A stretch of DNA of 64,000 nt from an uncultured bacterium. Lineage in GTDB: Bacteria; Bacillota; Clostridia; Lachnospirales; Lachnospiraceae. The translations under genes were made by a program, and so were the position numbers. The notes under the pieces were generated by a model that searched no databases, was not told the origin of the DNA, and was given only the letters and a program-made list of their open reading frames with translations. Positions 16,193-24,748 of this stretch are shown in pieces; within the stretch, counting starts at the first letter, position 1, and the number at the start of each line of letters is the position of its first letter. Where the stretch lies: NCBI GenBank assembly GCA_947243845.1, contig CAMXIF010000014.1:20149-84148 (forward strand). The letters run 5' to 3'.

Positions 16193-18064
16193 ATGACGAA
16201 AAAACAAAAAAAGGTTCTTTACAGGATTATTATCGCGGCGGTTCTGACAGCTGCCTGTTATTTTATCCCGATTGAGAATCCCTATCTGAGGCTGGCAGTC
16301 TTTATGGTGCCTTATCTGATCATTGGTTATGATATCCTGCGCAAAGCGGTTCTGGGTGTGGTACATGGAGAGGTGTTCGATGAGAATTTCCTGATGGCGG
16401 CGGCTACGGTGGGAGCCATTATTCTTGGAGAATATGTAGAAGGTGTAGCCGTGATGCTCTTTTATCAGATTGGTGAGCTCTTTCAGAGTTATGCGGTGGG
16501 CAAGAGCCGTAAGAACATTTTCCAGCTGATGGATATCCGTCCTGACTATGCCAATATAGAAGTGGATGGCAAGGTGGAACAGGTGGATCCCGATGAGGTG
16601 GAAATCGGAACCATCATTCTTGTACAGCCGGGAGAAAAGGTACCGATTGACGGCGTTGTAATGGAAGGCAGTGCATCTTTGAATACCAGTGCCCTGACAG
16701 GAGAGAGTCTTCCCAGGGAAGTCGGAGAAGGAGACGAAGTGATCAGCGGCTGTGTGAATATGTCGGGAGTGCTCCGGATCAGAACAACCAGGGAATTTGG
16801 GGAATCAACGGTATCCAAGATATTGGAACTGGTAGAGAATTCCAGTATGAAGAAGTCACGATCAGAGAACTTTATCACACGGTTTGCCAGGTATTATACG
16901 CCCGCAGTGTGTTATGGCGCGCTGGCGCTGGCTCTTTTACCACCGATCATACATTTGATTCTGGGGCAGGAGGCTAGCTGGTCACTCTGGGTGACAAGGG
17001 CATTGACTACTTTGGTCATAAGCTGTCCCTGTGCACTGGTAATCTCGATTCCACTCAGCTTTTTTGGCGGGATTGGCGGGGCTTCCGCCCAGGGAATCCT
17101 GGTGAAAGGCTCCAACTATCTGGAAGCTCTCTCTGAAACCAGATATGTGGTGTGCGATAAAACCGGCACGTTGACGAAGGGTGTATTTGAGGTCACATAT
17201 CAGGAAGCAGCGGAAGGATTTCGTGAGATGGAAGTATTGGAGGCGGCGGCCTGTGCGGAGAGTTATTCCAATCACCCCATCAGCAAGAGTCTGCGGGAGG
17301 CTTATGGACGGGAGATAGACAGAGGCAGAGTCAATGATGTGGAAGAGATCAGCGGTCAGGGCGTGTGTGCACGTGTGGATGGCAGGATGGTGGCAGCGGG
17401 AAACCGAAAACTGATGGAGCGATTACAGATTACGCCCGTGGAACCGTCAAAGACAGGCACGGAAGTCCATGTGGCAATTGACGGCAGGTATGCCGGTTAT
17501 ATTCTGATTTCGGATGTGGTGAAGTCCGGGGCAAGAGAAGCGGTTGCAGGATTAAAGAGAGCAGGGGTAAAGGAAATAGTTATGTTAACTGGAGACAGCA
17601 AGCCGGTGGCTGAAGCGGTGGCTTTGGAACTGGGGGTTGATGTCGTAAAAAGTGAACTTCTGCCGGCAGACAAGGTGGCGGAAGTGGAGCGGCTCCTTGC
17701 GGAGAAAGGAAAGAAAGAAAAACTTGCCTTTGTGGGTGACGGCATCAACGATGCGCCTGTGCTTTCCAGGGCGGATCTGGGTATTGCCATGGGCGCTTTC
17801 GGCTCTGATGCGGCCATAGAGGCGGCGGATATCGTGCTGATGGACGATGATCCGGCCAAGATTGCACTGGCCATGCAGATTTCCAGAAAGACACTGGGCA
17901 TTGTGCACCAGAACATTGTGTTTGCGCTGGCGATCAAGTTTTCCTGCCTGATTTTGGGAGCCCTTGGGGTTGTCGGTATGTGGTGGGCGATCTTTGCAGA
18001 TGTGGGAGTGATGATTCTCGCGGTGCTTAACGCGACAAGAGCGCTCACATTCCATAAAAAATAG
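16193..18064 (+). CDS. Heavy-metal P1B-type ATPase (Zn/Cd/Pb group), no HMA domain
   Basis: 623-residue metal-exporting ATPase. Metal-binding TM6 carries SCPCALVIS (about 277-285); the phosphorylation site DKTGTLTKG is near residue 322, HP locus NHPISKS near 359, TGES at about 165 and GDGINDAP near 515. The last TM region reads WAIFADVGVMILAVLNATRAL, whose aspartate is typical of Zn2+/Cd2+/Pb2+ (P1B-2) pumps rather than copper pumps. The N-terminus is short and has no CxxC ferredoxin-like HMA domain. Start ATG 16193 follows AAGGAGG by eight bases; an in-frame upstream start is not needed. Probably regulated by a metal sensor, see the ArsR gene at 19454. Confidence 0.93.
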   Translation: MTKKQKKVLYRIIIAAVLTAACYFIPIENPYLRLAVFMVPYLIIGYDILRKAVLGVVHGEVFDENFLMAAATVGAIILGEYVEGVAVMLFYQIGELFQSYAVGKSRKNIFQLMDIRPDYANIEVDGKVEQVDPDEVEIGTIILVQPGEKVPIDGVVMEGSASLNTSALTGESLPREVGEGDEVISGCVNMSGVLRIRTTREFGESTVSKILELVENSSMKKSRSENFITRFARYYTPAVCYGALALALLPPIIHLILGQEASWSLWVTRALTTLVISCPCALVISIPLSFFGGIGGASAQGILVKGSNYLEALSETRYVVCDKTGTLTKGVFEVTYQEAAEGFREMEVLEAAACAESYSNHPISKSLREAYGREIDRGRVNDVEEISGQGVCARVDGRMVAAGNRKLMERLQITPVEPSKTGTEVHVAIDGRYAGYILISDVVKSGAREAVAGLKRAGVKEIVMLTGDSKPVAEAVALELGVDVVKSELLPADKVAEVERLLAEKGKKEKLAFVGDGINDAPVLSRADLGIAMGAFGSDAAIEAADIVLMDDDPAKIALAMQISRKTLGIVHQNIVFALAIKFSCLILGALGVVGMWWAIFADVGVMILAVLNATRALTFHKK

Positions 18065-18122
18065 TAGTGCCTTTCTTGCGCAGATGTGATAGAATATATA
18101 AAGTTACTGGAGGAACTTTGTT

Positions 18123-18917
18123 ATGAGCACAAGTTTGCGCAAGAGAAAGATTACCTATACAGTTATGGTTGTCTCAGATGCTCCTGAGGCAAGTCACAGG
18201 AAGATTCATGTCAGGACGGGCGCTTTGGCGGTAGTGGGGTTTGTGTTGTTTGTAGCTCTCATCTGCTATGCAGTGTACACTACGATCACGATGTTCGGCG
18301 CGAAAGACAGAAGCGGCAGGCAGATTGAGCAGATTGTTCAGTTAAAGGAGGCTAATGAGCAGCTTCTTGCAGAGAATGAGACACTTGGAAACAAGGTGTC
18401 ATCGTTGGAAGAGAATCTGAACCAGAGACAGGCTCAGGAACACGAGCTGCTGGCAGCTCATGAGGAGGCCTATCTTCCCAAGGGATTTCCCATGAGCGGG
18501 GCGGCGCAGATTCGGGAGGAAATTGTCCGGACCGAAGGGGAAGATGAGGGCGGCAATGCCGATGACAGTGACGAAGAGGATGGCCAGGATGAGGCTATAG
18601 AACTTGCAGCCAAAGAAGATTGGAAAGAAGTCGTTTTTGTGGCGGCGCCAAACACTAAAGTAGTGGCCACCGCACCGGGAATCGTGAAGGAGACCAGGGC
18701 GGCGGAAGGCGAGATTAGTTATGTCATTATCGATCATGGTAACGGATATGTCACCACTTACCGCAACCAGGGAACTCCCATTGTTGAGGAGGGCAGCGAA
18801 GTTGTGAAGGGTGTGGCACTTTTTCTGGTGGGAGAAGATAACACGGAAACAGGTTACAGTATTCGCAAGGATGACAGCTATATAGATCCCATGGAAATGA
18901 TTGAGATCAAAGGATAG
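18123..18917 (+). CDS. Degenerate LytM/M23-like membrane protein next to bactofilin
   Basis: 264 residues: short basic N-terminus, one membrane segment (about 33-55), coiled coil (about 65-105), acidic linker (about 137-165), then a LytM/M23-type beta domain (about 170-255). The fold signature is visible (APGIVKE, then YVIIDHGNGYVTTYRNQGT, then V.KG.ALFLVG), but the catalytic His-x-His expected after the YxTxY strand is replaced by RNQ, and no H-x3-D is seen. It is therefore probably a non-enzymatic wall-remodelling regulator or anchor. The bactofilin gene starts 10 bases after its stop, a pairing known from other bacteria (LmdC-BacM type). Confidence 0.75.
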   Translation: MSTSLRKRKITYTVMVVSDAPEASHRKIHVRTGALAVVGFVLFVALICYAVYTTITMFGAKDRSGRQIEQIVQLKEANEQLLAENETLGNKVSSLEENLNQRQAQEHELLAAHEEAYLPKGFPMSGAAQIREEIVRTEGEDEGGNADDSDEEDGQDEAIELAAKEDWKEVVFVAAPNTKVVATAPGIVKETRAAEGEISYVIIDHGNGYVTTYRNQGTPIVEEGSEVVKGVALFLVGEDNTETGYSIRKDDSYIDPMEMIEIKG

Positions 18918-18927
18918 GGAGGAAATT

Positions 18928-19389
18928 ATGTTGGGCAAAAAGACAACAGATCAGATCAATGCGAAGATCAGCAGCATTATTGGATCTGACATGATGGTGG
19001 AAGGCAATATTAAGGCAAAGGAGGCTGTCCGCGTGGAAGGCAGCGTGACTGGTGATGTAGAGACGGAAGGTGCGTTGATCATCAGTTCCACCGGCAAGGT
19101 GAAAGGGAACGTAAAGGGCAGCAATATCGTTATCGGCGGCTCCCTGGAAGGCGATCTTACTTCCAGCGGCAGAACCGAGGTGGCTTCAACTGGTAAGGTG
19201 ATCGGTAATATCCGCACGAAGAGCCTGATCGTGGATGAAAATGCGGTATTCCAGGGACAGTGTATCATGAATGCCGAGGGGCTTACACCTTATGCGCAGA
19301 ATACACCGGAACCGGAGCAAAATCCGGAAGAGGCTGAAAGTTTGGAACAACAGGAAAGCAAAAGAGACAACAAGTGGAATAAAAGGTAG
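18928..19389 (+). CDS. Bactofilin family cytoskeletal protein
   Basis: 153 residues. The central region (about 20-115) is a right-handed beta-helix with hydrophobic residues at regular five- to six-residue spacing: MMVEGNIKAKEAVRVEGSV, then GALIISSTGKVKGNV, and so on. This is the bactofilin (DUF583) pattern. The tail of about 40 residues is acidic and Gln/Glu-rich. Bactofilins polymerise without nucleotide and position wall enzymes at curved or polar membranes. The strong site GGGAGGA sets ATG 18928. It is co-operonic with the degenerate LytM gene upstream. Confidence 0.9.
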   Translation: MLGKKTTDQINAKISSIIGSDMMVEGNIKAKEAVRVEGSVTGDVETEGALIISSTGKVKGNVKGSNIVIGGSLEGDLTSSGRTEVASTGKVIGNIRTKSLIVDENAVFQGQCIMNAEGLTPYAQNTPEPEQNPEEAESLEQQESKRDNKWNKR

Positions 19390-19453
19390 TTCTGAAACTG
19401 TGTAATGTCAGCAGATATAAGACAGGATGACAGAGAAAGGCAGAGTAAACGGT

Positions 19454-19822
19454 ATGACAAAGATCACTCTGCCCCATAACCATGGGCAAAATATAGATAA
19501 AATATTGGAAAATCTGCCAGATCAGGAAGCCTGTGCATGTACGGCAGAGATTTTTAAGCAGGTCAGCGATGGAACCAGATTGAGGATTCTTTGGCTTTTA
19601 TGCCACTGTGAGGAATGTGTCAGCAATATTGCGGCCATCATGCAGATGAGTGATCCGGCGGTATCCCATCATTTAAAACTTCTCAGGAAGAGTGGGTTGA
19701 TCGTGAGCAGGAAGGACGGCAAAGAGACTTACTATAAACTGGCGGACACGGTTAAGGCTGGACTGTTACATCGTGTCTGTGAGGAAATGTTTGAGATTTC
19801 CTGTCCTTTGAAATCCAAATAG
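19454..19822 (+). CDS. ArsR/SmtB-type metal-sensing repressor
   Basis: 122 residues (in-frame ATG 19427 would add nine). Winged-helix pattern: IFKQVSDGTRLRILWLL, then VSNIAAIMQMSDPAVSHHLKLLRKSGLIVSRK and GKETYYKL as wing. Candidate metal ligands are HCEEC in the alpha-3 region, as in CadC/SmtB alpha-3 sites, the N-terminal PHNHG and ACAC stretches, and Cys/His near the end (LLHRVCEE). It most likely releases DNA on binding Zn or Cd and may control the P1B ATPase at 16193 and perhaps the CDF exporter. That link is inferred from proximity. Confidence 0.88.
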   Translation: MTKITLPHNHGQNIDKILENLPDQEACACTAEIFKQVSDGTRLRILWLLCHCEECVSNIAAIMQMSDPAVSHHLKLLRKSGLIVSRKDGKETYYKLADTVKAGLLHRVCEEMFEISCPLKSK

Positions 19823-19853
19823 GACGGAAGATAAGAGGAAGGATGGAAAGAGG

Positions 19854-21179
19854 TTGGATCAGATATCCTTGTTTGAAAGAGAAATGCCGCAGCCATTGGC
19901 GGCCAGACTGCGTCCACAGAATCTGGAGGATTACGTGGGGCAGACACATCTTCTTGGCAAAGGGAAGGTACTCAGACGCCTGATCGAGGGGGATCAGATA
20001 TCCTCCATGATCTTCTGGGGGCCTCCGGGTGTGGGCAAGACCACCCTTGCCAGGATTATTGCCAATCAGACGAAATCTTCCTTCATTGATTTTTCAGCGG
20101 TGACTAGCGGTATCAAGGAGATCCGCACGGTCATGGAACAGGCGGAGAAGAACCGTCAGTACGGCATCCGGACTATCCTTTTTGTGGACGAGATTCATCG
20201 GTTCAATAAGGCGCAGCAGGATGCCTTTCTGCCATTTGTGGAGAAGGGCAGCATTGTTCTGATTGGCGCGACTACGGAGAACCCGTCTTTTGAGATCAAC
20301 AGCGCTCTTTTGTCAAGGTGCAAGGTGTTTGTACTGCAGGCATTGACGACAGAGGATCTGCAGGGACTTCTTGCGCGGGCGCTGAAAGATTCCCGCGGCT
20401 TTGGCAATCAGAAGATAGTGATCCCGGAGCAGATGCTGCAGATGATTGCAGAGTTTGCTAACGGAGATGCCAGAAATGCCCTCTCCACTCTGGAGATGGT
20501 GGTGTTAAATGGTGAACTGAATGAGGAAGGGGTGATCACGGTCACCCAGGAGACGTTGGAACAGTGCACCTCCCGGAAATCCCTTCTTTATGATAAAAAG
20601 GGAGAGGAACATTATAATCTGATTTCTGCCCTGCATAAGTCCATGCGAAACTCCGATCCCGATGCGGCAGTATACTGGCTGGCGCGGATGCTGGAGGCAG
20701 GAGAAGACCCGCTTTATGTGGCCAGACGTGTGGTGCGCTTTGCCAGTGAAGATGTGGGATTGGCAGATCCGCAGGCGCTGCAGATTGCGGTAGCCGCCTA
20801 TCAGGCCTGTCATTTCCTGGGGATGCCGGAGTGCAATGTGCATTTGAGTCAGGCAGTGATCTATGTGGCGCTGGCGCCAAAGTCGAATGCCATGGAGGTT
20901 GCCTACAATGAGGCTAAGGCGGATGCCATAGAACATCTGGCGGAACCGGTGCCGTTAGTGATCCGCAATGGCGTTACCAGTCTGATGCGGGATCTGGAGT
21001 ATGGCAAAGGTTATCAGTATGCGCATGATACCGAGGAAAAAGTGACTAATATGCAGTGTCTGCCGGATGCTTTGCTGGATCGGGAATACTATCGGCCGGC
21101 CGGTATGGGCAGAGAGGCACAGTTAAAAGAGCGGCTACAGGAGATCAAAGCGTGGAAAAAGAGTCACAGTGCAAAATGA
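19854..21179 (+). CDS. rarA: Replication-associated recombination protein RarA (MgsA)
   Basis: AAA+ ATPase of the clamp-loader clade acting at stalled replication forks; 441 residues. Signature regions: LRPQNLEDYVGQTHLL, Walker A GPPGVGKTT (about 57-65), Walker B ILFVDEIHRFNKAQQD (about 108-123), sensor-1 IGATTENPSFEIN and the C-terminal tetramer domain with RRVVRFASEDVGLADPQAL. The reading frame has no upstream ATG; TTG 19854 with AGAGGAAGG upstream is the likely start (next ATG 19884). It lies 31 bases after the ArsR stop, so read-through transcription is possible. Confidence 0.95.
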   Translation: MDQISLFEREMPQPLAARLRPQNLEDYVGQTHLLGKGKVLRRLIEGDQISSMIFWGPPGVGKTTLARIIANQTKSSFIDFSAVTSGIKEIRTVMEQAEKNRQYGIRTILFVDEIHRFNKAQQDAFLPFVEKGSIVLIGATTENPSFEINSALLSRCKVFVLQALTTEDLQGLLARALKDSRGFGNQKIVIPEQMLQMIAEFANGDARNALSTLEMVVLNGELNEEGVITVTQETLEQCTSRKSLLYDKKGEEHYNLISALHKSMRNSDPDAAVYWLARMLEAGEDPLYVARRVVRFASEDVGLADPQALQIAVAAYQACHFLGMPECNVHLSQAVIYVALAPKSNAMEVAYNEAKADAIEHLAEPVPLVIRNGVTSLMRDLEYGKGYQYAHDTEEKVTNMQCLPDALLDREYYRPAGMGREAQLKERLQEIKAWKKSHSAK

Positions 21180-21217
21180 TATAATTAAAGATTATAATTA
21201 ATATAATTAATATTGAT

Positions 21218-21246
21218 TTTACTTATGACTAAAAGTGATCTATAAT
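21218..21246 (+). promoter_or_regulatory. Promoter of purA
   Basis: TTTACT (21218-21223), 17-base spacer, TATAAT (21241-21246), in a very A/T-rich stretch. A hairpin GGCTGGTT/AACCAGCC (21264-21285) follows in the leader; its T tail is short, so it could be a weak terminator or attenuator. Confidence 0.7.
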
Positions 21247-21357
21247 CATATAGTAAGAAACGGGGCTGGTTTTTTACAACCAGCCTTTGCTAGTATTCTC
21301 AAGACAGGAGAGAAATGGCTTACGCATATATTATAAGATCACAGGAGGAATCATCAT

Positions 21358-22653
21358 ATGGTAAAAGCAGTAGTGGGCGCCAACTGGGGCGATGAAGGCA
21401 AAGGTAAGATTACAGATATGCTGGCGCAGGAGGCAGATATCATTGTACGGTTTCAGGGCGGCGCCAACGCGGGACATACGATAGTCAACAATTATGGCAA
21501 ATTTGCCCTGCATACCTTGCCTTCGGGCGTATTCTATGGTCATACCACCAGCATTATCGGCAATGGCGTGGCGCTGAATATCCCGATTTTGATGAATGAG
21601 ATCAAATCCATCACGGATAAAAATGTTCCCATGCCAAAGATTTTGGTGTCCGACAGATGCCAGATGGTAATGCCCTATCATATTCTCTTTGACCAGTACG
21701 AGGAGGAGCGGCTGGGCGGAAAATCTTTTGGCTCCACGAAATCGGGGATTGCCCCCTTTTATTCTGATAAATTTGCGAAGATCGGTTTCCAGGTCAGCGA
21801 ACTGTTTGACGAAAAACTGCTGCAGGAGAAGGCGGTGCGCATCTGTGAGACCAAGAATGTCATCTTGGAGCATTTATATCACAAACCACTGATTCAGCCG
21901 GAAGAATTGCTGACTACGTTAAGAGAGTACAGGGAAATGATAGAACCCTATGTGTGCGATGTATCTGCTTATCTGGACAAAGCACTGAAGGCGGGTAAGA
22001 CAATCCTTCTGGAAGGGCAGCTTGGCACCTTGAAGGATCCCGATCATGGTATTTATCCGATGGTGACGTCTTCTTCCACGCTGGCGGCTTACGGTGCGAT
22101 CGGTGCAGGGCTGCCGCCTTATGAGATCAAACAGATTGTTACAGTATGCAAAGCTTATTCTTCTGCGGTCGGAGCCGGAGCCTTCGTGTCGGAGATATTT
22201 GGGGATGAGGCGGATGAACTGCGCAGACGCGGCGGAGACGGCGGTGAGTTCGGGGCTACTACAGGACGTCCCCGCAGGATGGGCTGGTTTGACTGTGTGG
22301 CTTCCAAATACGGATGCCGTCTGCAGGGAACTACGGATGTAGCTTTTACAGTGCTTGACGTGCTGGGCTATCTGGATGAGATTCCGGTATGCGTTGGCTA
22401 CGAGGTGGATGGGGAAGTGACAACGGATTTTCCGGTCACCTGTAAATTGGAGAGGGCAAAGCCGGTGCTTAAGACAATGCCGGGATGGAACTGTGAGATC
22501 CGGGGCATTAAGAAGTATGAAGAATTGCCGGAGAATTGCCGTAACTATGTGGAGTTTATCGAGGAGCAGATAGGATATCCGATTACCATGGTGTCCAACG
22601 GACCGGGCAGGGAAGATATTATTTATAGAAAGAGTCCTCTGCAAAATCTGTAA
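21358..22653 (+). CDS. purA: Adenylosuccinate synthetase PurA
   Basis: GTP-dependent conversion of IMP plus aspartate to adenylosuccinate, the step before PurB in AMP synthesis. 431 residues. The GTP P-loop GDEGKGK is at residues 11-17, followed by FQGGANAGHTI with the catalytic histidine, and GEFGATTGRPRRMGW in the IMP-binding part. A consensus promoter lies about 110 bases upstream. purF-purB is 7 kb upstream on the same strand but separately transcribed. Confidence 0.96.
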   Translation: MVKAVVGANWGDEGKGKITDMLAQEADIIVRFQGGANAGHTIVNNYGKFALHTLPSGVFYGHTTSIIGNGVALNIPILMNEIKSITDKNVPMPKILVSDRCQMVMPYHILFDQYEEERLGGKSFGSTKSGIAPFYSDKFAKIGFQVSELFDEKLLQEKAVRICETKNVILEHLYHKPLIQPEELLTTLREYREMIEPYVCDVSAYLDKALKAGKTILLEGQLGTLKDPDHGIYPMVTSSSTLAAYGAIGAGLPPYEIKQIVTVCKAYSSAVGAGAFVSEIFGDEADELRRRGGDGGEFGATTGRPRRMGWFDCVASKYGCRLQGTTDVAFTVLDVLGYLDEIPVCVGYEVDGEVTTDFPVTCKLERAKPVLKTMPGWNCEIRGIKKYEELPENCRNYVEFIEEQIGYPITMVSNGPGREDIIYRKSPLQNL

Positions 22654-22688
22654 ATTAAAAGTAGATCAGGAAATGGAGAACCGAAGAA

Positions 22689-23645
22689 ATGAAAAACGGC
22701 GAAAACAGGGAAACCGGGATAGCTACTGGAAATAATGCGGGCGTGCCGGAAGAGGATGGCATCAGAAGTCGGAGGCTAGGAGAGACTCTGCCCATCCTCT
22801 ATCTGGAGGCGGTGGTGTTAGTGATGGCAGGACAGATGCTGGGAGGTATCCTGATCGGCATCTTCGGCATCTGTCTGGGCAGCTATATAGAGCAGATATA
22901 TGATGTCTGGTACACGGCTTCCATGTATGCGGTGTTTCTTGGTATCTGGGCCGTTACGCTGTTGTTTATCGGCATCAGCGGCAAAAGAAGAGCGATTCTC
23001 CAGACCCTGGGCAGAAAGGCTGCCGGCAATAACTGGAAGAATCTCCTGTTGGGGCTGGTGATCGGCTTTGGGATGAATGGAGTCTGTATTTTGGCGGCCA
23101 GCCTGCATCAGGATATTGCCCTGCGGTTTGAAAGCGTAAGGCCACTCTCGCTTCTGGTGATCTTTGTGATGGTATTCATCCAGTCATCGGCGGAAGAATT
23201 GGTGTGCAGGGGCTTTTTATATCAGATGCTTCTCAAAGGTTCCCGCAGGCCGGCGTTTGCCATTGTGGGCAATTCCCTGTTTTTTGCCGTGCTGCATCTT
23301 TTTAACCAGGGCGTCACGGTGCTGTCCATCCTTAATATTTTCCTGTTTGGGATTCTGTTCTCCCTTATCGTCTATTATATGGACAGCTTGTGGTGTGCGT
23401 TTGCGCTTCATGCCATGTGGAATTTTACCCAGAATATCCTGTTCGGGCTGCCCAACAGCGGCATCGTGGTGCCTTACTCTGTGTATAAGCTTGATGCGGC
23501 ATCGGCTCAGAATAGTTTTGCCTACAATGTAGGATTTGGTATCGAAGGAACTATTCTGGCGGATGCTGTGTTACTCGTAGTCTGTGCGGCACTGTATCTG
23601 TGGGGGCACAAATATGGCAAAAAGCAGCTGGGGGTGTGGAAGTAA
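22689..23645 (+). CDS. CPBP-family intramembrane metalloprotease
   Basis: 318 residues, about eight membrane segments after a 35-residue hydrophilic N-terminus. The three active-site motifs of the CPBP/Abi (Rce1-like) family are present in order: EELVCRGF (EExxxR, about residues 168-176), FAVLHLF (FxxxH, about 197-203) and HAMWNF (HxxxN/B, about 241-246). Members cleave membrane-bound peptides or act in bacteriocin immunity; the substrate here is unknown. It starts 36 bases after purA. A LysR gene follows. Confidence 0.9.
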   Translation: MKNGENRETGIATGNNAGVPEEDGIRSRRLGETLPILYLEAVVLVMAGQMLGGILIGIFGICLGSYIEQIYDVWYTASMYAVFLGIWAVTLLFIGISGKRRAILQTLGRKAAGNNWKNLLLGLVIGFGMNGVCILAASLHQDIALRFESVRPLSLLVIFVMVFIQSSAEELVCRGFLYQMLLKGSRRPAFAIVGNSLFFAVLHLFNQGVTVLSILNIFLFGILFSLIVYYMDSLWCAFALHAMWNFTQNILFGLPNSGIVVPYSVYKLDAASAQNSFAYNVGFGIEGTILADAVLLVVCAALYLWGHKYGKKQLGVWK

Positions 23646-23662
23646 GAGCATCGGTTGCAAGA

Positions 23663-23704
23663 GTTATGTAAACTAAATGCAAGTATTTGGAGTTATGTAA
23701 ACTA
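23663..23704 (+). repeat. Two direct copies of GTTATGTAAACTA before the LysR gene
   Basis: Exact 13-mers at 23663-23675 and 23692-23704, 29 bases apart, the second ending on the A of the LysR start codon. The same 13-mer recurs across the window (see findings), so this pair is not necessarily a LysR operator. Confidence 0.7.
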
Positions 23705-24612
23705 TGGAAAACCTGGAATACTATAAAGTGTTCTATTATGTGGCAAAGACGGGAAGCCTGACACTGGCGGCGGGAGAACTGATGATTTCCCAGCCGGCGG
23801 TGAGTCAGTCATTGAAGCAGCTGGAAACAGCGCTTCGCACGAAGCTTTTTGTGCGGGCTTCGCGGGGGATACGGCTGACGGCGGAAGGAGAGCTTCTCTA
23901 CAGTTATGTGGCCAAGGGCTGTGAACAGATTGCATTGGGGGAACAGAGGTTAAAGCAGATGCTGAATCTGGAACTGGGAGAGATTCACATTGGTGCCAGT
24001 GATATGACACTGCAGTTTTATCTGCTTCCCTATCTGGAAATCTTTCATGAGCGTTATCCGGCTATTAAGGTAAATGTCAGCAATGCCCCTACGCCGGAGA
24101 CGCTGGCGAATCTGCGGGAGAATAAGATTGATCTGGGTGTGGTCAGCACACCTTTTGATCAGAGAGAAGATCTGTGTGCTGTGCAGGTGCGTGAAATAGA
24201 AGATGTGTTTGTGGCGGGCAGAAAGTTCATCCAATACAAAAATCATATGCTGGATCTGCAGGAATTGGAGAAGATGCCGATCATTTATCTGGACGGGGCT
24301 ACCAGTACCAGAAATTATATGGATGCATTTCTGGTACAAAACGGAGTACATATCCAGCCGGAGTTTCAGCTGGCTACCAGTGATATGATCGTACAGTTTG
24401 CCCTGCGTAATCTGGGAGTCGGGTGTGTGATGCGGGATTTTGCCAAGGAGTATCTGGAAGATGGCAGGCTGTTTGAGCTGCGCTTTAACAGAATCATTCC
24501 CAAACGGCATTTCAGTGTGGTGACCAATCCCAGAAACTCTCTTTCTGCGGCGGCAAGAAATCTGATGCAGCTGATGGAGGCGGATTTTGGAGAGCAGATG
24601 GAAATAGAATAA
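23704..24612 (+). CDS. LysR-family transcriptional regulator
   Basis: 302 residues. The N-terminal helix-turn-helix (about 3-62) is typical: YYKVFYYVAKTGSLTLAAGEL, then SQPAVSQSLKQLETAL and LFVRASRGIRLTAEG. The effector-binding domain (about 90-295) has the two-lobed pattern with IHIGASDM and a GVVSTP strand. The effector and target genes are not evident; the only near neighbours on the same strand are the CPBP protease upstream and a HAD phosphatase downstream. There is almost no conventional ribosome site because the repeat GTTATGTAAACTA runs into the ATG. Confidence 0.92.
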   Translation: MENLEYYKVFYYVAKTGSLTLAAGELMISQPAVSQSLKQLETALRTKLFVRASRGIRLTAEGELLYSYVAKGCEQIALGEQRLKQMLNLELGEIHIGASDMTLQFYLLPYLEIFHERYPAIKVNVSNAPTPETLANLRENKIDLGVVSTPFDQREDLCAVQVREIEDVFVAGRKFIQYKNHMLDLQELEKMPIIYLDGATSTRNYMDAFLVQNGVHIQPEFQLATSDMIVQFALRNLGVGCVMRDFAKEYLEDGRLFELRFNRIIPKRHFSVVTNPRNSLSAAARNLMQLMEADFGEQMEIE

Positions 24613-24613
24613 G

Positions 24614-24676
24614 TTATGTAAACTATATATAACCATCCATCCTGAATGGATGAGAGAAATCATACAGTTTACATAA
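24614..24676. repeat. Inverted pair of the dispersed 11-mer with nested hairpin
   Basis: TTATGTAAACT (24614-24624) and its exact complement AGTTTACATAA (24666-24676) flank a second inverted repeat CATCCAT/ATGGATG (24634-24640, 24646-24652). The whole 63-base unit can fold into one hairpin. No T run follows, so it is not a typical terminator, although it lies just after the LysR stop. Confidence 0.65.
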
Positions 24677-24748
24677 TTTGTTGTAGAATAATAGAAAATA
24701 TATTATGATAAATAGAAATCAATATAAATTAGAAAGCAGGGAGAATGT

